Positions 1 through 6,964 of a DNA stretch of 13,425 nucleotides are shown in pieces. This DNA comes from an uncultured Ruminococcus sp. Lineage in GTDB: Bacteria; Bacillota; Clostridia; Oscillospirales; Ruminococcaceae. The stretch is taken from NCBI GenBank assembly GCA_934463425.1, contig CAKSJP010000035.1, positions 1-13,425 on the forward strand, written 5' to 3'. Position numbers and translations under genes: made by a program. Position 1 is the first letter of the stretch; the number at the start of each line of letters is the position of its first letter. A model generated the notes under the pieces. It saw only the letters and a list, made by a program, of their open reading frames with translations. It ran no database searches and was not told where the DNA came from.

Positions 1-2
1 GC

Positions 3-722
3 AGATTTACGAATGCGGACGTAAGTTGGATAGATATCTTATTGATTCCAATTAAATCAATTCCACCATATTGGTATTTATATGTTTTAATACTGTATTA
101 TCTGATTTTTTTATTGCCATTCATGCTTAAAATTAAACCATCTATTTTTCTGGGAATTTCTATTTTTCTTGGCTTCACGGGATCTTTTTTGCCATCTAGT
201 TATTTTGACTTTTTTGAAGCAAGACGTTTTTTGTATTATCTTCCTTTTTTTTACTTAGGAATGCTGATTAAAAAAGGATGGGTTAAGGATTTTAGATTAC
301 ACATACTAACGATTGTTAGTATGGTTGCATCTGCTTTACTAATGATCAAGTTTCATGGTCGCTTATATAATTCAATCCCAATTGTTAGCTTGATAATTGC
401 ACTTGGTTGTTCTATGCTAATTTATCAAGTTTTTATGTTACTATGTATAAATCCGTGCAATATAGGTGTAAAAACGCTTAGTAAGATAGGACAGTATTCA
501 CTTGAAATATACCTCATTCACTGCGTTTTTACTTCAAGCATTAGAATAATGTTTTCTCGTTTAGGATTTAACAATTTCGTTCTATGCATCGTTATAAATT
601 GTTTCCTTAGTCTTCTAATTCCTATTTTTATTTCAATTATCATGAAAAAGCTAAAGATCCACGATTTACTTTTTAAGCCGATTTCTTTTATTAAAAGCAA
701 AGGAGTAGTTTCAAATGTTTAA
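3..722 (+). CDS. Acyltransferase family 3 membrane protein, C-terminal part (5' end outside window)
   Basis: The frame is open from the first bases of the window, so this is the C-terminal part of a longer gene. The TTG near position 42 is probably internal. The protein is very hydrophobic, with about six membrane segments. It has a WYLYVLILYY stretch near the beginning and a late motif SKIGQYSLEIYLIHCVF, which fits the closing region of acyltransferase-3 (OafA/NodX-like) integral membrane O-acyltransferases. Family members move acetyl or similar groups onto sugars of exported polysaccharides. The catalytic N-terminal histidine region is not in view. The stop overlaps the glf start by 8 bases, suggesting translational coupling. 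The gene is visibly AT-richer than everything downstream, as is common for glycan-decoration genes acquired by transfer. The family call is fairly secure; the substrate is unknown. Confidence 0.8.
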   Translation, partial: RFTNADVSWIDILLIPIKSIPPYWYLYVLILYYLIFLLPFMLKIKPSIFLGISIFLGFTGSFLPSSYFDFFEARRFLYYLPFFYLGMLIKKGWVKDFRLHILTIVSMVASALLMIKFHGRLYNSIPIVSLIIALGCSMLIYQVFMLLCINPCNIGVKTLSKIGQYSLEIYLIHCVFTSSIRIMFSRLGFNNFVLCIVINCFLSLLIPIFISIIMKKLKIHDLLFKPISFIKSKGVVSNV

Positions 723-1827
723 TTACCTTATCGTCGGCTCCGGCTTATACGGAGCAACAATTGCCCAGCAGGCGAAAAAAGCCGGAAAAAGTGTACTTGT
801 AATAGATAAGCGCCCCAATGTAGGCGGAAATATCTATACAGAAAAAGTTGAGGGCATCAATGTACACAAGTACGGCGCACACATTTTCCATACCAATAAC
901 AAAGAGGTATGGGACTATGTTACAAGCTTTGTTGACTTCAACCGTTTCACCAACTCTCCGGTGGCCAATTACAAGGGCGAACTCTATTCCATGCCGTTCA
1001 ATATGTACACATTCAATAAAATGTGGGGTGTTGTGACTCCTGAAGAAGCCGCAGCGAAAATCGAAGAGCAGAAAAAAGAGATCACTGGTGAGCCGAAAAA
1101 CCTAGAAGAACAGGCAATCTCGCTTGTTGGACGAGATATCTACGAAAAGCTTGTAAAAGGTTATACAGAGAAGCAATGGGGACGTGACTGCAAGGATCTG
1201 CCTGCATTTATCATTAAGCGCCTTCCAGTCCGTCTGACATTTGATAACAACTATTTCAATGCACTTTATCAGGGTATTCCTATTGGCGGATATACCAAGC
1301 TGATTGAGAAAATGCTGGAAGGTATTGAAGTTCGACTGAATGTTGACTATCTGAAAAACAAAGAAGAACTGGACAAGCTCGCTGAAAAGGTGATCTACAC
1401 CGGTCCGATCGATGCGTATTTCGATTATAAGCTGGGCACTCTGGAGTATCGCTCTGTTAGATTTGAGAATGAGATTCTCGATAAGCCAAACTTCCAAGGC
1501 AATGCAGCTGTAAACTACACAGACAGAGAAACTCCCTGGACAAGAATCATTGAACATAAATGGTTCGAGTTCGGCAAAGATGAAAACGGAAACGATCTGC
1601 CGAAAACAGTTATTTCGAGAGAGTATTCTTCGGAATGGAAACTTGGAGACGAACCCTACTACCCCGTCAACGATGCCAAAAACAGCACACTGTATGAACA
1701 GTATAAAGCCCTTGCAGAAGCAGAAGACAATGTCATTTTCGGTGGCCGCCTCGGCGAATACAAATACTACGACATGGATAAAACCATAGAAGTCGCCCTC
1801 GCCGCAGCAAAGAAAGAACTCTCCTAA
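715..1827 (+). CDS. glf: UDP-galactopyranose mutase
   Basis: This flavoenzyme interconverts UDP-galactopyranose and UDP-galactofuranose in the cytoplasm and supplies Galf for surface glycans. The 370-residue length is normal for the family. The N terminus has the FAD dinucleotide motif GSGLYGA (residues 8-14) and the acidic strand end VIDKR (29-33). YGAHIFHT (53-60), GYTEKQWGRD (149-158), YTGPIDAYFDY (228-238) and FGGRLGEYKYYDMD (342-355) are all characteristic blocks. The arginine in GGRLGEY matches one of the active-site arginines known in the family. The ATG follows AAAGGAG and lies within the end of the acyltransferase gene. A strong terminator follows at 1871, so glf closes its transcription unit. 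Base composition rises here compared with the upstream acyltransferase. Confidence 0.97.
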   Translation: MFNYLIVGSGLYGATIAQQAKKAGKSVLVIDKRPNVGGNIYTEKVEGINVHKYGAHIFHTNNKEVWDYVTSFVDFNRFTNSPVANYKGELYSMPFNMYTFNKMWGVVTPEEAAAKIEEQKKEITGEPKNLEEQAISLVGRDIYEKLVKGYTEKQWGRDCKDLPAFIIKRLPVRLTFDNNYFNALYQGIPIGGYTKLIEKMLEGIEVRLNVDYLKNKEELDKLAEKVIYTGPIDAYFDYKLGTLEYRSVRFENEILDKPNFQGNAAVNYTDRETPWTRIIEHKWFEFGKDENGNDLPKTVISREYSSEWKLGDEPYYPVNDAKNSTLYEQYKALAEAEDNVIFGGRLGEYKYYDMDKTIEVALAAAKKELS

Positions 1828-1870
1828 ATTATCGATACCATTTCAGATATTGTCTATCCCCATATCCCCC

Positions 1871-1899
1871 ATGTACCGCCCACCAGCGGTACATTTTTT
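1871..1899 (+). terminator. Rho-independent terminator after glf
   Basis: A perfect 9-bp stem (ATGTACCGC at 1871-1879 with GCGGTACAT at 1886-1894) encloses a 6-base loop. It is followed by a run of six T. It separates the glf transcript from the rhamnose operon. Confidence 0.92.
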
Positions 1900-1900
1900 A

Positions 1901-1929
1901 TTGCAATTCCCCCAAAAGTATGCTATAAT
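1901..1929 (+). promoter_or_regulatory. Sigma-A type promoter of the rfbBDC operon
   Basis: TTGCAA (1901-1906) and TATAAT (1924-1929) are separated by exactly 17 bases. A TG one base before the -10 box makes it an extended -10 promoter. The predicted start is about 30 bases before the rfbB ATG, so the leader is short. The -35 box begins right after the glf terminator T-run. Confidence 0.85.
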
Positions 1930-1964
1930 AAAAGCAACACACTTCATCCTAAGGAGTATCTATC

Positions 1965-2984
1965 ATGACCATTATCGTAACTGGCGGCGCCGGCTTTATC
2001 GGCTCCAATTTCGTATTTCATATGCTAAAAGCACACCCGGACTACCGCATTGTTTGTCTGGACAAGCTGACCTACGCTGGCAATCTGTCCACGCTGGAGC
2101 CTGTCATGGACAATCCGAACTTCCGATTTGTCAAGCTGGACATCTGCGACCGTGAGGGCGTGTACAAGCTCTTCGAGGAAGAAAAGCCCGACATCGTTGT
2201 CAACTTTGCGGCTGAGTCTCATGTAGACCGCTCTATCGAGAACCCGGAGATCTTCCTCCAGACCAACATTCTCGGCACAGCGGTTATGATGGACGCTTGC
2301 CGGAAGTATGGCATTCAGCGTTATCACCAGGTTTCTACCGACGAAGTCTACGGCGATCTGCCGTTGGACAGACCGGATCTGTTCTTTACCGAAGAAACTC
2401 CCATCCACACCAGCAGCCCCTACTCCTCTTCTAAAGCAGGCGCAGATCTGCTGGTACTGGCTTACCACAGAACTTATGGTCTCCCGGTAACGGTTTCCAG
2501 ATGCTCCAACAACTATGGCCCGTATCACTTCCCGGAAAAGCTGATTCCGCTGATGATCGCCAATGCCCTGGCAGACAAGCCGCTGCCGGTTTACGGCAAG
2601 GGCGAAAATGTGCGTGACTGGCTGTATGTAGAGGATCACTGCAAGGCAATCGACCTCATCATCCACAACGGCAAGGTCGGCGAAGTCTACAACGTAGGCG
2701 GTCACAATGAAATGAAGAACATCGACATTGTCAAGCTGATCTGCAAGGAACTGGGCAAGCCGGAGAGTCTGATTATCTATGTCACCGACCGTAAGGGTCA
2801 CGATATGCGTTATGCCATCGACCCGACCAAGATCCACAACGAACTGGGCTGGCTGCCGGAGACAAAGTTCGCAGACGGCATCAAAAAGACCATTCAGTGG
2901 TACCTGGACAACCAGAAATGGTGGAAGGACATTATTTCCGGTGAATATCAGGACTACTATGAAAAAATGTACAGCAATCGGTGA
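1965..2984 (+). CDS. rfbB: dTDP-glucose 4,6-dehydratase
   Basis: This is the second enzyme of dTDP-L-rhamnose synthesis. It converts dTDP-glucose to dTDP-4-keto-6-deoxyglucose with bound NAD. The 339-residue protein is an extended short-chain dehydrogenase. It has the NAD motif GGAGFIGS (7-14), AAESHVDRS (82-90), the catalytic STDEVYG block with Thr125-Asp126-Glu127, YSSSK with Tyr153 and Lys157, and the substrate motifs SNNYGPYHFPEKLIP (181-195) and GENVRDWLYVEDH (213-225). All expected catalytic residues are present. AAGGAG lies 8 bases before the ATG. It is first in the rfbB-rfbD-rfbC operon, behind its own promoter, with 9 bases to rfbD. The related epimerases that share the fold lack the Asp-Glu pair, so the call is firm. 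Confidence 0.97.
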   Translation: MTIIVTGGAGFIGSNFVFHMLKAHPDYRIVCLDKLTYAGNLSTLEPVMDNPNFRFVKLDICDREGVYKLFEEEKPDIVVNFAAESHVDRSIENPEIFLQTNILGTAVMMDACRKYGIQRYHQVSTDEVYGDLPLDRPDLFFTEETPIHTSSPYSSSKAGADLLVLAYHRTYGLPVTVSRCSNNYGPYHFPEKLIPLMIANALADKPLPVYGKGENVRDWLYVEDHCKAIDLIIHNGKVGEVYNVGGHNEMKNIDIVKLICKELGKPESLIIYVTDRKGHDMRYAIDPTKIHNELGWLPETKFADGIKKTIQWYLDNQKWWKDIISGEYQDYYEKMYSNR

Positions 2985-2993
2985 GGGATACAG

Positions 2994-3884
2994 ATGAAAG
3001 TATTTGTAACAGGTGTCGGCGGACAGCTCGGTTTTGACGTAGTCAATGAACTGAAAAAACGTGGGCATGAGGCAATCGGCAGCGATATTCTGGACGAAGT
3101 TGCTGCGGACTGTGCCTATGTCAAGTTAGATATCACCAACGCAGACGCCGTTGAAACAGCAATCACAGAAGTGAACCCGGACGTTGTCATCCACTGTGCC
3201 GCATGGACCGCAGTAGATGCTGCCGAGGACGAGGAGAATCTCCCCAAGGTACGTGCCATCAATGTGGACGGAACTCAGAATATTGCAAATGTCTGCAAAA
3301 AGCTGAACTGCAAGATGATCTACATTTCCACCGACTATGTTTTCGATGGACAAGGTACAACACCATGGCAGCCGGACTGCAAGGACTATGCACCGCAGAA
3401 TGTCTATGGACAGACAAAGCTGGACGGTGAGCTTGCGGTCAGCAATACTCTGGACAAGTATTTCATTGTCCGCATTGCCTGGGTATTTGGCAAGAACGGC
3501 AAAAATTTTATCAAGACGATGCTGAACGTGGGCAAAAAGTACGACACGGTGCGAGTGGTCAGCGATCAGATCGGTACACCGACATATACCTACGACCTGG
3601 CACGGCTGCTGGTGGATATGGCAGAGACGGAAAAATACGGCTACTATCATGCCACCAATGAAGGCGGTTATATCAGCTGGTATGATTTCACCTGTGAAAT
3701 TTTCAAGCAGGCTGGATATGCCACAAAGGTCGTACCCGTCACAACAGCAGAATACGGTCTTTCCAAGGCAGCAAGACCCTTTAACAGCAGACTGGACAAA
3801 TCGAAACTGATTGAAAACGGTTTCACTCCCCTGCCGGATTGGAAGAATGCACTGGAAAGATATCTGAAGGAGATTACAGACTAA
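2994..3884 (+). CDS. rfbD: dTDP-4-dehydrorhamnose reductase
   Basis: This is the last enzyme of the pathway. It reduces dTDP-4-keto-L-rhamnose to dTDP-L-rhamnose using NAD(P)H. The 296-residue protein has the nucleotide motif GVGGQLG (7-13), CAAWTAVDAAE (68-78), STDYVFDG (112-119) and the catalytic YGQTK (Tyr138, Lys142), followed by VRIAWVFG (159-166). These are standard RmlD signatures and the length is typical. The ATG is preceded by GAGGGATAC, a modest ribosome site, and the 9-base gap from rfbB points to co-translation. Its TAA shares one base with the rfbC ATG (TAATG), so the two are probably translationally coupled. Confidence 0.96.
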   Translation: MKVFVTGVGGQLGFDVVNELKKRGHEAIGSDILDEVAADCAYVKLDITNADAVETAITEVNPDVVIHCAAWTAVDAAEDEENLPKVRAINVDGTQNIANVCKKLNCKMIYISTDYVFDGQGTTPWQPDCKDYAPQNVYGQTKLDGELAVSNTLDKYFIVRIAWVFGKNGKNFIKTMLNVGKKYDTVRVVSDQIGTPTYTYDLARLLVDMAETEKYGYYHATNEGGYISWYDFTCEIFKQAGYATKVVPVTTAEYGLSKAARPFNSRLDKSKLIENGFTPLPDWKNALERYLKEITD

Positions 3885-4492
3885 TGGGACAGATTACAGT
3901 AGAAAAGAACGTAGGCGGCATTGAAGGGCTTTGCGTCATCACGCCGGCTGTACACGGAGACAGCAGAGGATACTTCATGGAAACGTACAACCAGCGTGAT
4001 ATGAAAGAAGCCGGAATAGATATTGCATTCGTGCAGGATAATCAGTCCTGCTCTACCAAGGGCGTGCTAAGAGGATTACATTTTCAAAAGCAATTTCCTC
4101 AAACAAAACTAGTACGTGTTATCAAAGGCAGAGTTTTTGATGTCATTGTGGATTTGAGAAAAGATTCCGCTACTTATGGAAAGTGGCATGGGGTCGAATT
4201 GAATGAAGAAAACAAAAAACAATTTCTAATTCCCAAGGGATTTGCACACGGTTTTCTGGTGCTTTCGGATGTAGCAGAATTCTGCTACAAGTGCGATGAC
4301 TTTTATCACCCCAACGATGAAGGTGGCATGGCTTGGAACGACCCGGAGATCGGGATTGTCTGGCCAGAGTTGACCGGCGAGTATCACGGCTCGGCATCGG
4401 CTGAGGGCTATGCACTGAAAGATGGCACGAAGCTGAATCTAAGTGACAAAGATCAGAAGTGGCTTGGTTTCAAAGACACATTTCACTTTTAA
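3884..4492 (+). CDS. rfbC: dTDP-4-dehydrorhamnose 3,5-epimerase
   Basis: This cupin-fold enzyme epimerises C3 and C5 of dTDP-4-keto-6-deoxyglucose, the step between RfbB and RfbD. I place the start at the ATG overlapping the rfbD stop, with AAGGAG 11 bases upstream. An upstream in-frame ATG at 3839 would overlap rfbD by 46 bases and is less likely. The resulting 202 residues include DSRGYFMETY (26-35), VLRGLHFQ with the catalytic His66, QTKLVRVIKGRVFDVIVDLR (73-92), IPKGFAHGF (116-124) and FCYKCDDFYHPNDEGG (133-148), where a family tyrosine sits. It is slightly longer than the usual 180-190 residues. The segment near 4065-4260 is AT-richer, with CTA, TTA, AGA and GGA codons unlike both flanks. 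Confidence 0.96.
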   Translation: MGQITVEKNVGGIEGLCVITPAVHGDSRGYFMETYNQRDMKEAGIDIAFVQDNQSCSTKGVLRGLHFQKQFPQTKLVRVIKGRVFDVIVDLRKDSATYGKWHGVELNEENKKQFLIPKGFAHGFLVLSDVAEFCYKCDDFYHPNDEGGMAWNDPEIGIVWPELTGEYHGSASAEGYALKDGTKLNLSDKDQKWLGFKDTFHF

Positions 4493-4620
4493 AAAGTAAC
4501 CGAATATTATCATATTTCCTCTATGTCTACGCAACTCACAAACTATTCCTAACCCCACTGGCAACCAAAAATGGCAACCTCCCCAAAAAAAGCCCGAAAC
4601 TACGTCAAATCCACCCCAAA

Positions 4621-4650
4621 TCCCGCAAGTTCGAATCTTGTCACCACCAA
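4621..4650 (+). other. Probable tRNA 3'-end remnant (T-arm and acceptor strand only)
   Basis: GCAAG (4625-4629), the loop TTCGAAT and CTTGT (4637-4641) form a canonical T-arm with one G-U pair. CACCACC and an A follow, fitting a 3' acceptor strand plus discriminator base. No matching 5' half (GGTGGTG, D-arm, anticodon arm) is found in the 90 bases upstream, so a working tRNA is not present. Fragments like this are typical of att sites left by tyrosine-recombinase elements that target tRNA 3' ends. No integrase is visible in the window. A chance match cannot be excluded. Confidence 0.5.
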
Positions 4651-4692
4651 AAAAACCGCCGTGTCCCGGAATGTTTCCGGAACACGGCGGTT
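4648..4692 (-). terminator. Strong terminator of the dockerin/SH3 gene, probably bidirectional
   Basis: An 11-bp stem (AACCGCCGTGT at 4654-4664 with ACACGGCGGTT at 4682-4692) is extended by an inner CCGGAA/TTCCGG helix. On the - strand it runs directly into a T tract of at least seven, about 50 bases after the stop codon of the gene at 4743. On the + strand the following TCGTCGTTTTATC is a weaker T-run that could end rfbBDC transcription. Confidence 0.9.
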
Positions 4693-4742
4693 CGTCGTTT
4701 TATCTGTCATTTGCGCCGCATGTGTAGCACACGATCCAGCGC

Positions 4743-6281
4743 TTATACAACCGGCAGAGAAGTAAAGCTGTTCAGCAAAAACTGCATCAGTACCACCACA
4801 TCGGTGGCATCGATCTGCTCATCCTTCTGGCAGTCCGCATTGGCGAGCTGCGCATAGTTCAGCGATACACTGCCGTTGAGATGCTTCTGCAGCATCACAG
4901 CGTCCGTAATGTCAATCATGCCGTCACAGTTGATGTCGCCGTACAGCGTAACATAACGATCATCCACATTGGTGTCCATAGTGGTTGCCGCTGCTTCCGT
5001 CGTCGTTTCCGCTGCCGCTGTGGTAGTGGTTTCCGTGGTTGTAGTAGCCTGTGCCTCCGAAGCAGCTGTCGTGGTCTGTGCCGCTTCCTGCTTCAGATAA
5101 TCCATGGAACAGTAACCGCTGACACCGTTATAGCTGACTGCCGCCCACTTGCCGTTGGCAGATGTCACTTCTATCGTTGTGCCGCCCGGGATCGTTCCTA
5201 CCTTAGAATTTGCCGTAGACGGACCGCTGCGCAGATTCAGCGCAGATGCCGTAACACGATATGTTCCTGCATAGCTGTCGCTGAAATCCGATGCCGCCGC
5301 AGCTGTGGTAGTGGTTTCTGCCGGAGCAGCTGTTGTCGCTGCGGTGGTGGTCTGCGCCGTTTCCTGCTTCAGATAATCCATGGAGCAATACCCACTGATG
5401 CCGTTATAGCTGACTGCCGCCCACTTGCCGTTGGCAGAGCTGACACTCACCTGTACGCCGCCGGGCAGTGTGCCCACCTTTGCGCCGGAAGTAGACGGTG
5501 TGCTGCGGACATTCAGCGAAGTGGCAGTCACCGTATAAGTGCCGGCATAGCTTTCCGAGAAATCAGAAGTATCCGCGCTGCTGCTGCCGCCTTCTGTTAC
5601 GCCTGCATCTCCCCAGCCCAAAGAAACGATGGTGCTGTACGCATAATTCAGACGCTCTGAATAATAGCTAGCACTGTTGGCAAGTGCCGTCTTGTGCAGC
5701 CCGGACAGTGTCACGCTGCTGTAAGCGCCGCCGCCGGCTGCTGCGTTGAGGATCCGCTTCGCTACGCCCATGCCCCGGTTATACAATTCTGCATAATACA
5801 CCAGAACACCGGCGTTAGAAATACCCAGCTTCTGCCCTGCGCCGATATAGCCCTGTACATCGTTATACGCCAAAGCATCCTGCTTGGACTTTCCGACACT
5901 GGTACTCAGCAGATTGGATGCTGCAGTGCCCTCTGCCGCAGAAAAGGTGCGGGAATTCCAGCTGGAAGCAGACATCACTTCATTGTAGAAGCTGCTGCCC
6001 AGGATCGACTGCGCCGAGCCCGTATCTGCATTCGCGATGGAACGCATCAGCTGAAGCGCCCGGTCGGCATGCCACTGCAGCATGCCAATGCTGACTGCAC
6101 CGTTGTCATTCCGGTTGATGGTGCCATATGTACCCTCGCTCCGGGAAATGATCTGTACAGCGGCTTTCGTCATTTCATCCACAGAAACCGCAGAAGCGGA
6201 AAAAGAAACTGCAAAGGATGAAACAGCAAAAGCAATAATGGTAAGACAGGATAAAACGACTGCCATGATTTTTTTACGCAT
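4743..6281 (-). CDS. Secreted lysozyme-like protein with two SH3 domains and a C-terminal type I dockerin
   Basis: The 512-residue protein starts with a clear signal peptide (MRKK, a hydrophobic core, cleavage near residues 30-33). Residues 35-225 form a domain with SRSEGTYGTINRNDNGAVSI followed by GMLQWHADRA, which resembles lysozyme or phage tail-lysozyme-like modules. Glu49 is a plausible catalytic acid, but the family is inferred. Two near-identical bacterial SH3 domains follow (about 247-305 and 338-396), usually wall-binding, separated by Thr/Ala-rich linkers. The dockerin at 447-507 has two calcium loops: Asp449, Asn451, Asp453, Asp457, Asp460 and Asp483, Asp487, Asp491, Asp494. AAAGGAG lies upstream of the ATG. 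It probably acts outside the cell on peptidoglycan and docks to a cohesin-bearing partner. The dockerin call is firm; the enzymatic activity is less sure. Confidence 0.87.
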   Translation of the reverse strand: MRKKIMAVVLSCLTIIAFAVSSFAVSFSASAVSVDEMTKAAVQIISRSEGTYGTINRNDNGAVSIGMLQWHADRALQLMRSIANADTGSAQSILGSSFYNEVMSASSWNSRTFSAAEGTAASNLLSTSVGKSKQDALAYNDVQGYIGAGQKLGISNAGVLVYYAELYNRGMGVAKRILNAAAGGGAYSSVTLSGLHKTALANSASYYSERLNYAYSTIVSLGWGDAGVTEGGSSSADTSDFSESYAGTYTVTATSLNVRSTPSTSGAKVGTLPGGVQVSVSSANGKWAAVSYNGISGYCSMDYLKQETAQTTTAATTAAPAETTTTAAAASDFSDSYAGTYRVTASALNLRSGPSTANSKVGTIPGGTTIEVTSANGKWAAVSYNGVSGYCSMDYLKQEAAQTTTAASEAQATTTTETTTTAAAETTTEAAATTMDTNVDDRYVTLYGDINCDGMIDITDAVMLQKHLNGSVSLNYAQLANADCQKDEQIDATDVVVLMQFLLNSFTSLPVV

Positions 6282-6688
6282 AAAAACGCTCCTTTATGAT
6301 GTTTGCGCTGACAGCAGTCGCTGCATCGCAGTACGGTTTCGCCTGCCGCTGCAATGCGCTGCATGAATCCAAAGACAGTACAAAAGGCTTGTACCTGTTG
6401 GAATGTCCTTTTCATACAGTTTCAAGGGCACACGCCTGTCCGGTTTCAAGAACGAAGCGCAATGCTGCGCTCTGCCGGCATTGTCCTGACGGATCAGAGG
6501 ATCTGCCGCAGCATCTGTGGTCTGTCCGAGATATGCCATCTCCTGAGATATTTCACTTCCTTGAAACTTGTGTTGCCCCGTGCACTGCGCCGTCCGCCTG
6601 TATGTACCAGGCTGTGGACAGACGGCAGATGTGCTTTTCCCCGCCAGACAGATCTATGCCTGTCCGATGGGGCGGTGGTCACCGTACA
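6282..6688 (-). other. Long untranslated leader of the dockerin/SH3 gene, possibly structured
   Basis: From the promoter at 6695-6723 to the ATG at 6281 there are about 400 bases with no convincing gene. Short ORFs here lack a ribosome site at proper spacing. Several hairpins can be drawn on the - strand, including AGCGCA/TGCGCT (about 6456-6471) and GTACAA/TTGTAC (about 6379-6395), and related GGACAGGC/GGACAG strings recur. I do not recognise a known riboswitch: the GGGGGACCCA and GGGGUGAA blocks of the c-di-AMP (ydaO) class, which often precede wall hydrolases, are absent. Confidence 0.4.
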
Positions 6689-6694
6689 TTTGCT

Positions 6695-6723
6695 ATTATA
6701 CCATGTTTGTAACCGTTTTGCAA
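6695..6723 (-). promoter_or_regulatory. Promoter upstream of the dockerin/SH3 gene
   Basis: On the - strand TTGCAA (6718-6723) and TATAAT (6695-6700) are separated by 17 bases. The predicted start is near 6688, roughly 400 bases before the coding region. Confidence 0.75.
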
Positions 6724-6894
6724 GACTTTCCGACGAATTCTCGCGGAACTTTTGCACATCTGCACAATTTCTTCTGTTGAAATATGCGCTTTTTGCACTA
6801 TTCAAAAAGAGAAAAGCGCAAGATTCTTCTATCCGTTTTGTAACTTTTTAAGGAATTTTGTCATTGTTTGTACGGAGCGCATCGTCTGCACCGC

Positions 6895-6935
6895 ACCAAA
6901 AAGCGGCTCTCCCGCCCAGGGAAAGCCGCTCGTTT
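6895..6935 (-). terminator. Terminator of the CAP/dockerin gene
   Basis: AGCGGCT (6902-6908) pairs with AGCCGCT (6924-6930), with an inner TCCC/GGGA helix. On the - strand it ends in TTTTTGG, about 35 bases after the stop at 6965. The + strand side also has a T-run (CGTTTTTA), so it may work both ways. Confidence 0.85.
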
Positions 6936-6964
6936 TTATCCGATTTTTCACAAGGAAAAAATCC

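Noticed and set aside
2025..3068. 347-codon - strand ORF opposite rfbB
   Set aside because: It is a codon-bias shadow of rfbB with no start signals and no recognisable motif.
4600..4650. Complete tRNA gene after rfbC
   Set aside because: Only the T-arm and 3' acceptor strand are present; no 5' acceptor strand, D-arm or anticodon arm is found upstream.
4881..6221. Long + strand ORFs opposite the dockerin/SH3 gene
   Set aside because: They have Cys/Arg-rich low-complexity translations, no ribosome sites, and mirror a gene with signal peptide, SH3 and dockerin domains.
6294..6539. 81-codon - strand ORF in the leader of the dockerin/SH3 gene
   Set aside because: The candidate ribosome site touches the ATG, the composition is not protein-like and no motif is seen, so I treat the region as untranslated leader.
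6282..6688. c-di-AMP (ydaO) riboswitch before the lysozyme-like gene
   Set aside because: The conserved GGGGGACCCA and GGGGUGAA blocks are missing.
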